Source of the DNA: Tissierellales bacterium
Lineage (GTDB): Bacteria > Bacillota > Clostridia > Tissierellales > Sedimentibacteraceae
Assembly: GCA_018433765.1 (NCBI GenBank)
Contig: JAHDQO010000013.1
Coordinates: 186,001-250,000, forward strand
DNA length: 64,000 bases
Direction of reading: 5' to 3'
Shown here piece by piece: positions 24,070 to 33,196 of the stretch (position 1 is the stretch's first letter; each line of letters begins with the position of its first letter). The translations under genes were made by a program, and so were the position numbers. A model generated the notes under the pieces. That model had not been told where the DNA came from, made no database searches, and was given only the letters and a program-made list of their open reading frames with translations.

Positions 24070-25455
24070 ATGGATAGAAAAAGCTTAGATAGTAAGATAT
24101 TAGAATTAAAAAATGAAATGATTAAAGGTGTTCAAGGAGCAATTAGGATAAAAAGTGTAGAAAAGAATGATAAATCAGGTTTTCCTTTTGGTCAAGGGGT
24201 ACATAACTCTCTTTTATATTGTTTAAAGTTAAGTGAAGAGCTTGGTTTTAGAGTAAAAAATGTAGATAATATGGTTGGATATGCTGAGTATGGAGAAGGT
24301 AGTGAACTCATAGTAGTCCTTGGACATTTAGATGTAGTTCCTGAAGGTGATGGGTGGACATATCCTCCTTATGGTGGAGAGATACATGATGGTAAAATAT
24401 ATGGTAGAGGTGCCATTGATAATAAAGGGCCTATAATCGGAGCATTATATGCTTTGAAAGCAATAAAAGATTTAGGAATTTCACTGAAACGAAGAGTTAG
24501 AATTATTTTTGGATTGAATGAAGAAACAGGAAGTGCAGGTGTAAAGCATTATGTAAATGTAGGTGAAGATTTGCCTGTTGCAGGTTTTACTCCGGATGCA
24601 GAATATCCGATTATAAATGGTGAAAAAGGAATTGTAAACTGTAAGTATGTAAGAAAAATGAAACCACAAGGTGATAAATATATTAAGAGTATAAATGGAG
24701 GAATAGCTCCAAATGTTGTTCCTGATTATGTAAAAGCAGAAATTAGTATATCTGAAAACATAAAAAATGAAGCTGTAAAGCTTGCAGAAAAAAGGGAAAG
24801 AATTAAAGTAGAATCTACTGACTTTGGAATTATTGTTGAAGCTTTTGGAATATCAGCACATGGTAGTACTCCGGAAAAGGGTATAAATGCAATATCTGTA
24901 TTGTTTGAATATTTATCTTTATTAAATTTTGATGGAACTAGTGGCGAACTAGTAGATTTTATTAATAAATATATTGGAAGAGATACTAGGGGAAAGCTTA
25001 TGGATATTTATATGCACGATGATATTTCAGGCGATTTTATATTAAATATGGGTGTAATATCAGGTGATGAAAATGAAGTAGGTATTATATTTAATATGAG
25101 ATATCCTGTTACTAAAAAATATGAAGATTTTATGGACAAATTTAAAGGTATTATGGAATCTAACAATATGGAAGAAAAAAGCATGAGACATTCTAATAGT
25201 CTTTATATACCAGCAGACACTGATTTTATTAAAAAGTTACGAATGGTTTATGAAGAAAAGACTGGTGACATTGGAGAGCCTATTTGCATTGGTGGAGGAA
25301 CATATGCTAAATCTATGAAAAACGTAGTTGCTTTTGGACCAGTATTTAAAGGGGAACCAGAAGTCGAGCATAAACCAGATGAATATATTAAAATAAACTC
25401 ATTAATTAAGAATGCTCAGATTATGGCTGCCGCAATATATGAATTAGCAAATTAA
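24070..25455 (+). CDS. pepV: M20 dipeptidase PepV
   Basis: A 461-aa zinc dipeptidase. Metal and catalytic motifs are VVLGHLDVVPEGDGW, YGRGAIDNKGP, and GLNEETGSAG; the lid/dimer region includes SAHGSTPEKG and the end has the family motif GGGTYAKSMKN with PEVEHKPDEY. It removes the N-terminal residue of dipeptides in the cytoplasm. The gene is 81 nt after the dipeptide epimerase and shares its terminator, so the two probably form one transcript handling dipeptides brought in by the Opp system. Confidence 0.92.
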   Translation: MDRKSLDSKILELKNEMIKGVQGAIRIKSVEKNDKSGFPFGQGVHNSLLYCLKLSEELGFRVKNVDNMVGYAEYGEGSELIVVLGHLDVVPEGDGWTYPPYGGEIHDGKIYGRGAIDNKGPIIGALYALKAIKDLGISLKRRVRIIFGLNEETGSAGVKHYVNVGEDLPVAGFTPDAEYPIINGEKGIVNCKYVRKMKPQGDKYIKSINGGIAPNVVPDYVKAEISISENIKNEAVKLAEKRERIKVESTDFGIIVEAFGISAHGSTPEKGINAISVLFEYLSLLNFDGTSGELVDFINKYIGRDTRGKLMDIYMHDDISGDFILNMGVISGDENEVGIIFNMRYPVTKKYEDFMDKFKGIMESNNMEEKSMRHSNSLYIPADTDFIKKLRMVYEEKTGDIGEPICIGGGTYAKSMKNVVAFGPVFKGEPEVEHKPDEYIKINSLIKNAQIMAAAIYELAN

Positions 25456-25486
25456 AAAGAAATTACATTATTCTGAATAATTAAAG

Positions 25487-25524
25487 ACGTTGAAAGATTA
25501 TTTAATTTATCTTTCAGCGTTTTT
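25487..25524 (+). terminator. Intrinsic terminator after pepV
   Basis: ACGTTGAAAGAT pairs with ATCTTTCAGCGT and TTTT follows. Confidence 0.85.
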
Positions 25525-25576
25525 ATATTTACATTTTTAAATAAAAAGGTTATTTTATAAAATTTGAAACAAACTA

Positions 25577-25585
25577 TGTTATAAT
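25577..25585 (+). promoter_or_regulatory. Extended -10 promoter of PrpR-like gene
   Basis: TGTTATAAT is a perfect extended -10 box 40 nt upstream of the regulator start. No good -35 hexamer was seen, as is usual for extended -10 promoters. Confidence 0.5.
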
Positions 25586-25624
25586 GAATAAAGTTTTTAG
25601 AATGATTTAGACATGGAGGTAGTT

Positions 25625-27511
25625 ATGAAAGGTAAATTGGCTTTTGTGGCACCATATGATAAACTTAGACAAATTGTTGAAAAGATAACAAATACAATGG
25701 GTATAGACTTGTTAACATATACAGGTGATCTTGAAGAGGGAATTTTATGCGCCAAAGAAGCGGTAGAAAAAGGTGCTAAAATTATTATATCAAGAGGAGG
25801 AACTGCTAAGGAAATAAGAAAAGCTGGTTTTACTGTAGTAGAATTAAAAGTTACAGGTTATGATTTATTGAGAGTTATTTATAAATATTATAATAAAAAT
25901 ATTAAAATTGCAGTTATAGGATATGATAATGTAGTTTTTGGAGCAAAATCCATATGTAATATAATGAATATGGATATAAGCTTTATTCCTATTAATGATG
26001 AGCAAGATTTATTTGAAAAAATAAATTATGCAAAGGAAAAAAATATTGATGTAATAATAGGTGATACTATAGCAGTTAAAAAAGCGAAAGAAGCAGGATT
26101 TAAGTGTGATTTAATAGAATCAGGAGAAGAATCTATAATAAATGCTATAAATGAATCTATAGAATTATATAAAGCTGTAGAAAGTGAAAAAATAAAAAGG
26201 CAAAGATATCAAATCATACTTGAATCAATACAAGAAGGTGTCATAGCAGTAGATAAAGAAGACAAAATAATATTATTTAATTATGCAGCAGAAAAAATCA
26301 TAGGAACGAATAAAGACAAAGTTATGAACAAAAAAACATCTGAAATAATTAAAAACAGTAGAATAAATCAAGTATTAAAAAAAGGAGAACCTGAACTTAA
26401 CTGTATTCAAAACCTTGAAACTGCTATAGTCGCTACTAACAGAGTACCAATAATCGTTGATGGTCAGGTTTTTGGAGCTGTTGCAACATTTCAAGATATA
26501 ACTAAAATTCAAGAATTAGAAAAAAGAATAAGGTTTGAATTATCTGAAAAAGGTTTGACTGGCAAATATACTTTTGATGAAATTCTAGGTGAAAGTTCAA
26601 TAATGAAAAAAACAATAGAGATTTCAAAAAAATATTCTTTAACTGATTCTACTATTTTATTAACAGGAGAAACTGGAACAGGTAAAGAGATATTTGCTCA
26701 ATCTATTCATAATTACAGCAAGAGAAGTAATGGTCCTTTTGTTGCTGTTAACTGTGCTGCTATTTCAAAGAATCTTCTTGAAAGTGAATTGTTTGGATAT
26801 ACTGGTGGCGCATTTACAGGGGCAAGAAAAGAAGGTAAGAAAGGTTTATTTGAACTAGCTCATAAAGGTACAATTTTTCTTGATGAAATAACTGAAATGG
26901 ATTTAGATATACAGTCTAGATTGTTAAGAGTAATTCAAGAAAAAGAAATAATGAAAATAGGTTCAGATAGAGTTATACCTATAGATGTAAGAATTATAGC
27001 AGCAAGCAATAAGAATTTAAAGGAATTAGTAAGAGAAAACAAATTTAGGAGCGATTTATATTATAGAATAAATGTACTTAAAATAGATATTCCTCCTCTT
27101 AGAAGCAGAAAAGAAGATATAAAGATACTTGCAGAAAAACATTATCAGAAATATACGAAAAAATATTTGGGAGAAGCAAAAAAATTGGAAAAAAGGATAT
27201 TAAAAAAACTTGAAGAATACAGCTGGCCGGGTAATGTTAGAGAATTAATAAATATTACAGAAAAAATGGCAGTAGTGGGAAATAAAAATATTTTGGATGA
27301 TGATTTTTCAGAACTTATATTTAATGATTTGGATAATGACCCATGTAAAGAAAAAGAGTCTTTAGTTAAAATAATTAATTTGGGAAAACTAGAAGATATA
27401 GAGAAAGCTGTTATAGAAATAGTTTTGAAAGAAGAAGGTTATAATAAGACAAATACTGCTAAAAGATTAGGTATAACTAGAACAACATTAAATTCTAAAC
27501 TGTCTAAATAA
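25625..27511 (+). CDS. PrpR-type sigma-54-dependent activator
   Basis: A 628-aa enhancer-binding protein. Residues 1-175 are a PrpR N-terminal sensor fold (KLAFVAPYDKLRQIVEKI; GAKIIISRGGTAKEIRKAG); a PAS domain follows (about 195-300, ILESIQEGVIAVDKED); then AAA+ (315-540; Walker A GETGTGKE, intact GAFTGA, FLDEITEMD, SNKNLKEL) and a C-terminal Fis-type HTH (NTAKRLGITRTTLNSKLSK). The start is the ATG 5 nt after GGAGG. It stands directly before a dyad and a consensus -24/-12 promoter that drive an acid-sugar operon, which it most likely activates in response to a pathway metabolite. Confidence 0.9.
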   Translation: MKGKLAFVAPYDKLRQIVEKITNTMGIDLLTYTGDLEEGILCAKEAVEKGAKIIISRGGTAKEIRKAGFTVVELKVTGYDLLRVIYKYYNKNIKIAVIGYDNVVFGAKSICNIMNMDISFIPINDEQDLFEKINYAKEKNIDVIIGDTIAVKKAKEAGFKCDLIESGEESIINAINESIELYKAVESEKIKRQRYQIILESIQEGVIAVDKEDKIILFNYAAEKIIGTNKDKVMNKKTSEIIKNSRINQVLKKGEPELNCIQNLETAIVATNRVPIIVDGQVFGAVATFQDITKIQELEKRIRFELSEKGLTGKYTFDEILGESSIMKKTIEISKKYSLTDSTILLTGETGTGKEIFAQSIHNYSKRSNGPFVAVNCAAISKNLLESELFGYTGGAFTGARKEGKKGLFELAHKGTIFLDEITEMDLDIQSRLLRVIQEKEIMKIGSDRVIPIDVRIIAASNKNLKELVRENKFRSDLYYRINVLKIDIPPLRSRKEDIKILAEKHYQKYTKKYLGEAKKLEKRILKKLEEYSWPGNVRELINITEKMAVVGNKNILDDDFSELIFNDLDNDPCKEKESLVKIINLGKLEDIEKAVIEIVLKEEGYNKTNTAKRLGITRTTLNSKLSK

Positions 27512-27516
27512 TATAC

Positions 27517-27542
27517 GCATACGTTTAAAAATTAAACAATGC
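27517..27542 (+). promoter_or_regulatory. Candidate enhancer dyad (UAS)
   Basis: GCATACGTTTAA-AAA-TTAAACAATGC is an inverted repeat (perfect GTTTAA/TTAAAC core, outer GCAT/ATGC). It begins 5 nt after the PrpR-like gene and lies about 50 nt upstream of the -24 box, a normal place for an enhancer-binding-protein site. Confidence 0.55.
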
Positions 27543-27587
27543 AAAACGCTTATTATTCAAATTGCTTTGAAATTAGAGCGTTTTTTT
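27543..27587 (+). terminator. Intrinsic terminator after PrpR-like gene
   Basis: AAAACGCT pairs with AGCGTTTT followed by a T-run. It sits between the dyad and the sigma-54 promoter, separating regulator and operon transcripts. Confidence 0.75.
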
Positions 27588-27589
27588 AT

Positions 27590-27607
27590 TTGGCACGAAT
27601 ATTGCTT
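27590..27607 (+). promoter_or_regulatory. Consensus sigma-54 promoter of acid-sugar operon
   Basis: TTGGCACGAATATTGCTT is a full match to the -24/-12 consensus (GG 27592-27593, GC 27604-27605). The first operon gene starts 27 nt after the -12 box. Confidence 0.93.
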
Positions 27608-27633
27608 ATATCTAGTATCAGGAGGTGTAAAAA

Positions 27634-27930
27634 ATGAAGAATAATTCAGTAATAGCAAATAGCAAGGATAATGTTGCTACAGTTTGCACAGTTATAAAAA
27701 AAGGAGAAAAGATTTATTCTGAAATTAACAATAAGAAATTTGAGCTTAAAGCTGTTGAAGAAATTCCTGATTTCCATAAAATAGCGCTCAAAGATATTAA
27801 ACAAGGTGAAAACGTAATTAAGTATGGAGAATCAATAGGTTTAGCTACGAAAAATATTAAAGCAGGTGAATATGTACATGTTCATAATATTGAAAGCAAT
27901 AGAGGTAGAGGAGACAAAATAGTAAAATAA
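27634..27930 (+). CDS. UxaA-type dehydratase small subunit (SAF domain)
   Basis: A 98-aa SAF-domain protein corresponding to the N-terminal part of altronate/galactarate dehydratases, or to the small subunit of two-part enzymes such as sulfolactate sulfo-lyase. The pattern DNVATVCTVIKKGEKIY, ALKDIKQGENVIKYGESIG and GEYVHVHNIESNRG is typical. It works with the 387-aa subunit encoded 16 nt downstream. GGAGGTG is well spaced from the ATG. It is the first gene after the sigma-54 promoter. Confidence 0.87.
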   Translation: MKNNSVIANSKDNVATVCTVIKKGEKIYSEINNKKFELKAVEEIPDFHKIALKDIKQGENVIKYGESIGLATKNIKAGEYVHVHNIESNRGRGDKIVK

Positions 27931-27946
27931 AAGGAAGGTGTATAAA

Positions 27947-29110
27947 ATGAAAATTTTGGGATATAAAAGGATTAACGGAACATATGGGATTAGAAATCAT
28001 CTTGCAATAATACCATCATCAATATGTGCTTCAGACACAGCTGTAAAAATAAGTAATCTGGTATCTAATTCGATAGCATTACCACATCAACATGGCTGCT
28101 GTCAAGTAGGGGAAGATTATAAGCAGACATTCAAAACTTTAGTTGGGTTAGGTTCTAATCCAAACGTTGGTGCAGTACTAGTAGTTGGATTAGGATGTGA
28201 AGGTATAAAACCAGAAATTTTAGCAGAAGAAATTAGAAAAGAAAACAAAAGAGTTGAAATGATTAAAATACAAGAATGTGGAGGAACTTTAGGTGCTGTA
28301 AAAGAAGGCGCAAGGTTAGCTAGTGAGATGGCAAGAGAGCTATCAAAACAGCAAAAAGTTGAATTTGACATTTCTAACTTGATTTTAGCTCTTGAATGTG
28401 GCGGATCGGATTCAACATCAGGTATGGCATCAAATCCAGCAGTTGGAGCAGCATCTGATTTACTTATTAATCATGGTGGTACTTCTATATTATCTGAAAC
28501 TACTGAATTAATTGGAGCAGAACATATTTTAGCAAAAAGATGTATAAATGAAAACGTTGCAAAGAAACTAATTGATATAGTGAATAGAACAGAAAGAAGA
28601 GCACTCAATATGGGAGAAGATTTAAGAGGAAGTCAGCCTACTCCAGGAAATATTGAAGGTGGACTTTCTACTATTGAAGAAAAATCTCTTGGATGTATAT
28701 ATAAGGCAGGAAATGCACCAGTGCAGGAAATTTTAGAGTATGGAGAGCAAGTACCTACAAAAGTTAAAGGTTTATATGTTATGGACACTCCTGGAGAGGA
28801 TATTGATTCGATAACTGGAATGATAGCTGGTGGAGCTCAAATAGTAGTATTTACTACAGGAAGAGGTACACCAACAGGATCTCCAATAGCTCCGGTTATA
28901 AAAGTTACAGGAAATCCTTTAACTTATAAAAAAATGATAGACAATATTGATGTAAATGCAGGAAAAATAATTGATGAAGGGGTGACAGTAAATCAAGTAG
29001 GTGAAGAAATATTTAATGAAATTGTAGAAGTAGCAAATGGAAAAAGTACAAAAGCTGAAAGTATGGGGCATAATGAATTTGGTATATTTAGGATAGGGTA
29101 TACATTTTAG
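27947..29110 (+). CDS. UxaA-type dehydratase large subunit
   Basis: A 387-aa catalytic subunit of the altronate/galactarate dehydratase family (Fe-dependent loss of water from sugar acids). Characteristic pieces are GYKRINGTYGIRNHLAIIPS, LPHQHGCCQVGEDY, LECGGSDSTSGMASNPAVG and TTGRGTPTGSPIAPVIKVTG. The conserved Cys and His residues are present. The start is the ATG after AAGGAAGG; a GTG three codons earlier overlaps that site. The substrate is unproven: an aldonate, aldarate or related hydroxy acid. SuyAB-type sulfo-lyases share this split architecture, so sulfolactate cannot be ruled out from sequence alone. Confidence 0.87.
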   Translation: MKILGYKRINGTYGIRNHLAIIPSSICASDTAVKISNLVSNSIALPHQHGCCQVGEDYKQTFKTLVGLGSNPNVGAVLVVGLGCEGIKPEILAEEIRKENKRVEMIKIQECGGTLGAVKEGARLASEMARELSKQQKVEFDISNLILALECGGSDSTSGMASNPAVGAASDLLINHGGTSILSETTELIGAEHILAKRCINENVAKKLIDIVNRTERRALNMGEDLRGSQPTPGNIEGGLSTIEEKSLGCIYKAGNAPVQEILEYGEQVPTKVKGLYVMDTPGEDIDSITGMIAGGAQIVVFTTGRGTPTGSPIAPVIKVTGNPLTYKKMIDNIDVNAGKIIDEGVTVNQVGEEIFNEIVEVANGKSTKAESMGHNEFGIFRIGYTF

Positions 29111-29154
29111 TTAAATTACAGAAAATATATTAGATATTATTTGGAGGTAAAAAA

Positions 29155-30105
29155 ATGAATATTAAAGGCAAAATTGAAAAAATTCCAGGCGGAATGATGG
29201 TAATTCCATTAATCTTAGGTGCATTTATTAATACATTTTTCCCACAGGTTTTAGAAATAGGAGGATTTACTACTGCATTATTTAAAAATGGTGCTAGCCC
29301 TTTAATTGGTATGTTCTTATTTTGTATGGGAGCTGGTATAAGCTTTAAAGCAGCTCCAAAAGCTTTAAAAAAGGGAGCAGCAATTACTTTATCTAAATTT
29401 ATTGTTGCAGTTGGTTTAGGTTTAATAGTAGCAAAAGTATTTGGTAATAAAGGTTTCTTAGGTTTATCTTCTCTAGCAATTATATCTGCAATGTCAAACA
29501 GTAATGGTGGACTTTACGCAGCATTAACTGGAGAATTTGGAGATAAAACAGACATAGGTGCAATAGCTGTTGTATCTATAAATGATGGACCATTTCTAAC
29601 TATGGTTGCATTAGGTACTGCAGGAATAGCAAACATTCCATTAATGTCATTGGTTGCTGTTATTATACCTATAGTACTTGGAATGATTCTTGGTAATTTA
29701 GATGATAATATGAGAAAGTTTTTAACAAAAGGCGGACCAGTATTAATTCCATTCTTTGCATTTGCACTAGGAGCAGGTATAGATTTTAAAATGCTTATAA
29801 CAGCAGGTGCACCGGGAATTTTATTGGGACTTATGACAGTATTTATTGGTGGATTCTTTAATATTGCAGCAGATAAATTAACTGGTGGTAGTGGTGTTGC
29901 AGGTGCAGCAGTATCTTCAACTGCTGGAAATGCAGTTGCTACTCCTATGGCAGTAGCTTTAGCTGACCCTACATTAAAAGCGATGGCTACTATAGCTACA
30001 CCACAAGTTGCAGCATCAACAATTACATCTGCATTATTAGCACCGTTACTTACTTCATACATTGTTAAAAGAAAAAATAAAAAGGAAAATAATAAAAAAG
30101 CATAA
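29155..30105 (+). CDS. kdgT: 2-keto-3-deoxygluconate permease-like transporter (KdgT)
   Basis: A 316-aa membrane protein of the KdgT family with about ten hydrophobic helices. The start [41 protein letters not shown] and the Ala-rich end [19 protein letters not shown] are the family's landmarks. KdgT takes up 2-keto-3-deoxygluconate with H+; in this operon it probably imports the acid sugar degraded by the neighbouring enzymes. It has GGAGG 8 nt before the ATG. The C-terminus is strongly basic ([12 protein letters not shown]). Confidence 0.9.
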   Translation: MNIKGKIEKIPGGMMVIPLILGAFINTFFPQVLEIGGFTTALFKNGASPLIGMFLFCMGAGISFKAAPKALKKGAAITLSKFIVAVGLGLIVAKVFGNKGFLGLSSLAIISAMSNSNGGLYAALTGEFGDKTDIGAIAVVSINDGPFLTMVALGTAGIANIPLMSLVAVIIPIVLGMILGNLDDNMRKFLTKGGPVLIPFFAFALGAGIDFKMLITAGAPGILLGLMTVFIGGFFNIAADKLTGGSGVAGAAVSSTAGNAVATPMAVALADPTLKAMATIATPQVAASTITSALLAPLLTSYIVKRKNKKENNKKA

Positions 30106-30128
30106 GTTTTTTGCAGAGGTGATTTTAC

Positions 30129-31403
30129 ATGAGAACAAAATTAGTAATAGTTGCTGATGACTTTACAGGTTCAAATGATACAGGGGTACAATTTAGTAAG
30201 AAAAATTTAAAAACTATTGTGCTTACAGATTGGAATAAGTTTAATCAAGCATCAGAAATATGCGATATTATAGTAGTTGATACAGAAAGTAGATTTGACA
30301 GCAGCAAAGCAGCATATAATAAGGTATTGGATTTAGGAACAAAACTAAAAGAGAATAATATTAAGTATGTTTATAAAAAAATAGATTCAACTTTTAGAGG
30401 AAATATAGGCAGTGAAATATCTGGAGTTATGGATGCTATAGGAACCAACAGATGCATACTAGTGCCTGCTTTGCCTTCTAATGGAAGAACAACATTAGAT
30501 GGTAAAGTATATGTTAAAGGAGTTTTATTAGAAGAAACAGAAGTTTCAAAAGATCCTAAAACACCAGTTAACAAATCATATATTCCTGCTATAATATCAG
30601 AGCAAACTGATAAAAAAGTTAAAGTTATAAACATAAATGAAATAAAAAAAGGAAAAAATTATTTAAATAATAAAATTCAAGAGTTGTTTAATGCAGGTGA
30701 TAACATTATCGTCATTGATGCAGTAGCTGATGATGATATGAAATTAATAGCATCTACTATTTCTGAAATAGACGGTAGTATTTTGTATTCTGGTTCTGCT
30801 GGACTTGCTGAATACTTATCAAAGCATCTAGATATTCAAAGCAAGAAGAGAAGTGGAGTAATTTTGGCGGGAAGTGTTAGTGATGTTACTAGAAAACAAA
30901 TAGAATATGCGGAGAAAGAAAAAAATGTCAGTGTTATTGATATAGACTTAGCTAAGATGTTTAATGATAGTGAAAAAGAAAAAAATCGTATTGTACTTTT
31001 AGCAGAAAAATTAGTTAATGATGGTGAAGATTTTATAATAAGAAGTGCACCTTCAAGAGAATCTGTAAAATTAGGTAATGAAATAGGCAGTATGAAAAAG
31101 TTAAGTTCATATGAAGTAAGTGATACAATTGCTAATTTTATGGGTGAAATAGGTAAGGTTATTATAGAAAATTATGAAATTTCAGGTATGCTTATGACTG
31201 GTGGAGACATTGCTATAAAGACGATTAATCATCTTGGAATTACTGGAACATTTATAAAAAATGAAATAATGCCGGGTATACCATATGGATATTTTGTTGA
31301 AGAAAATTTCAAAGATATAACAATTGCATTAAAAGCAGGTGCTTTTGGAAAAGAGGATGCCATTGTTAAAACACTTGAATTTTTCAGGAAAGGAGATGAA
31401 TAA
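30129..31403 (+). CDS. Four-carbon acid sugar kinase (DUF1537)
   Basis: A 424-aa ATP-dependent kinase of the DUF1537 family (OtnK/DtnK/LtnK group), which phosphorylates 4-carbon acid sugars such as threonate, erythronate or 2-oxo-tetronate at O4. The N-terminal sugar-binding domain has VIVADDFTGSNDTGVQF, KKIDSTFRGNIGSEI and VPALPSNGRTT; the nucleotide-binding C-terminal domain has MLMTGGDIAIKTI and the end EIMPGIPYGYF. Its stop GATGAATAA overlaps the ribosome-site region of pdxA2. Pairing with PdxA2 is the known signature of threonate/erythronate pathways leading to dihydroxyacetone phosphate. Confidence 0.9.
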   Translation: MRTKLVIVADDFTGSNDTGVQFSKKNLKTIVLTDWNKFNQASEICDIIVVDTESRFDSSKAAYNKVLDLGTKLKENNIKYVYKKIDSTFRGNIGSEISGVMDAIGTNRCILVPALPSNGRTTLDGKVYVKGVLLEETEVSKDPKTPVNKSYIPAIISEQTDKKVKVININEIKKGKNYLNNKIQELFNAGDNIIVIDAVADDDMKLIASTISEIDGSILYSGSAGLAEYLSKHLDIQSKKRSGVILAGSVSDVTRKQIEYAEKEKNVSVIDIDLAKMFNDSEKEKNRIVLLAEKLVNDGEDFIIRSAPSRESVKLGNEIGSMKKLSSYEVSDTIANFMGEIGKVIIENYEISGMLMTGGDIAIKTINHLGITGTFIKNEIMPGIPYGYFVEENFKDITIALKAGAFGKEDAIVKTLEFFRKGDE

Positions 31404-31404
31404 A

Positions 31405-32394
31405 GTGAATAAAAAAGACATTATTGGAGTAACAATGGGCGATCCATCTGGAATAGGCCCAGAAATAATACTTAAAAGTTATATTCATCCTTTAATTAAC
31501 AAAATGGGTATTATGGTGATAGGTGATTACAAAATACTTGAAAAATGTGCTGAAAAGTTAAAAATTAATTCTTTTACTTTAAACAAAATAGAAAAAACAG
31601 AAGATTTTATACAATCAAATACTGTTTTGAATGTACTAGATATGGACTTAATTGATCTTGATGAATTTCAACCCGGTAAAGTTCAAATAGCGTGTGGAAA
31701 TGCAGCGTTTCAATATGTAAAAAAAGCAGTTGAACTTGCAAATAATAAACAAATTGCATCTATAGCAACAGCTCCATTAAACAAAGAGGCTATGCATAAA
31801 GCTGGGCACAATTTCCCTGGTCATACAGAGATACTTGCACATTATACTAATACTAAAGATTATGCGATGCTCTTATATGATGCTAAGCTGAATGTAATTC
31901 ATGTATCTACCCATGTTTCTTTAAAAGGAGCAATAGAACAATTAAAGTCAGAAAGAGTTGAGAAGGTTATTCAATTAGCAGATAATTATATGAATAAGAT
32001 AGTTAAGAGAAAACCTAAAATAGCTGTAGCTGGTATAAATCCTCATGCAGGAGAGAATGGGTTGTTTGGAGATGAAGAAATTAATATTATCAATCCAGCT
32101 GTGAAAAAAATGAAAGATTTAGGTATTGATGTTGAAGGTGCAGTTCCTCCAGATACTGTTTTTCTTAAAGCAATAGAGGGTAATTACGATATAGTAGTTG
32201 CTATGTATCATGATCAAGGTCATATTCCTTTAAAATTATTAGGATTTCATAGTGGTGTCAATATAACAGCAGGTTTACCTATAATAAGAACTTCTGTAGA
32301 TCATGGAACAGCTTTTGAGATTGCATGGCAGGGAAAAGCTAAAGAAGACAGTATGATTGAAGCTATTAAATTAGCTGAAGCTTTAGGTAAATAA
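31405..32394 (+). CDS. pdxA2: 4-phospho-threonate/erythronate dehydrogenase, PdxA2-type
   Basis: A 329-aa NAD-dependent, metal-binding dehydrogenase of the PdxA family. Motifs are GVTMGDPSGIGPEI, TAPLNKEAMHKAGH, FPGHTEILAHYT, GINPHAGENGLFGDEE and AMYHDQGHIPLKLLGF, with the three metal-ligand histidines. In vitamin B6 synthesis PdxA oxidises 4-phospho-hydroxythreonine; next to a DUF1537 kinase the PdxA2 form oxidises and decarboxylates 4-phospho-threonate or erythronate to DHAP. The start is the GTG at 31405, 9 nt from GGAG; an ATG nine bases earlier abuts that site. It is the last gene of the operon. Confidence 0.88.
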   Translation: MNKKDIIGVTMGDPSGIGPEIILKSYIHPLINKMGIMVIGDYKILEKCAEKLKINSFTLNKIEKTEDFIQSNTVLNVLDMDLIDLDEFQPGKVQIACGNAAFQYVKKAVELANNKQIASIATAPLNKEAMHKAGHNFPGHTEILAHYTNTKDYAMLLYDAKLNVIHVSTHVSLKGAIEQLKSERVEKVIQLADNYMNKIVKRKPKIAVAGINPHAGENGLFGDEEINIINPAVKKMKDLGIDVEGAVPPDTVFLKAIEGNYDIVVAMYHDQGHIPLKLLGFHSGVNITAGLPIIRTSVDHGTAFEIAWQGKAKEDSMIEAIKLAEALGK

Positions 32395-32429
32395 TTATAA
32401 TATAAATATCTATTAACCTTAATTATTAG

Positions 32430-32465
32430 AACAGGGCAAAAACTAGAAATGTTTTGCCCTGTTTT
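32430..32465 (+). terminator. Intrinsic terminator of acid-sugar operon
   Basis: AACAGGGCAAAA pairs with TTTTGCCCTGTT and T residues follow. Confidence 0.92.
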
Positions 32466-33196
32466 TGACTCCTTTTAAATTAAAATTATTTAATAATTTT
32501 ACATTTTATAGTTACTTGAATAAAAATTTTATTATAATATTAAAATAAAAAATCAATAAATATAATTAAAAAGTAATATAAACGTATATTTTAGCCTGCT
32601 TTGAAACTATTTAACTATCCAAAATTTATTTATATTAACCAATTTTATGAAATAATTACATAATTCACAAAAAAGCATTTACATTTTCGACAATATATGA
32701 TATCTTCACATTATACATATTACCAATAAAGTAATATATAGATAAAAAAACTAAAAAAAGAAAGTGATAAGGAGTAATGCTTGTCTATATGACAAATAAA
32801 GTTGAAATAAAAATAAAAAAATTATGAATAACAGAAAAGTTAATTAAAAGAAGAGAAAAATAACAGTTAAGTTTTTATATTCATATTTAACGATATTGTC
32901 TTATAAAAGAAATAGATTAGATTTTTTGAAAATTACTATTAAAGTGATATTGAAACACAAAAGTATTAAAGAAGTAGACAAGCATAACTGTTGTTAAAAA
33001 TTTTAGTTTGCTAATATTACAAAAATACAATATTGTTTATTTAAAATTAATTTATGGCTAGTATTAGAAATGACGATTTCTAATCAATATAAAGCTAGCA
33101 TATTGAACGTTCAAGAATAGTAATAAATTTTGCTTATAGTGTAGATGTTATTTCTATATTATTAGAGCAAAATGACAAAATGAAAGGAGAAAATAT
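32466..33196 (+). other. Long AT-rich leader ahead of bacteriocin gene
   Basis: About 730 nt with no credible gene. Near its end are a hairpin TTAGAAAT-GACG-ATTTCTAA (33064-33083) enclosed by GCTAG/CTAGC arms (33057-33061, 33095-33099) and a perfect 12-nt palindrome TTGAACGTTCAA (33103-33114). These are candidate regulator sites or RNA structures for the bacteriocin operon. A 16-codon frame at 32777 was considered and rejected. Confidence 0.45.

Noticed and set aside
29514-30062. 182-codon minus-strand open frame
   Set aside because: It is antisense to kdgT, with composition explained by the complement of an Ala/Gly-rich membrane protein and no ribosome site.
32777-32827. Possible 16-codon peptide gene ahead of the bacteriocin
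   Set aside because: AAGGAG is only 2 nt from its ATG, the product is unremarkable and no conservation can be shown.
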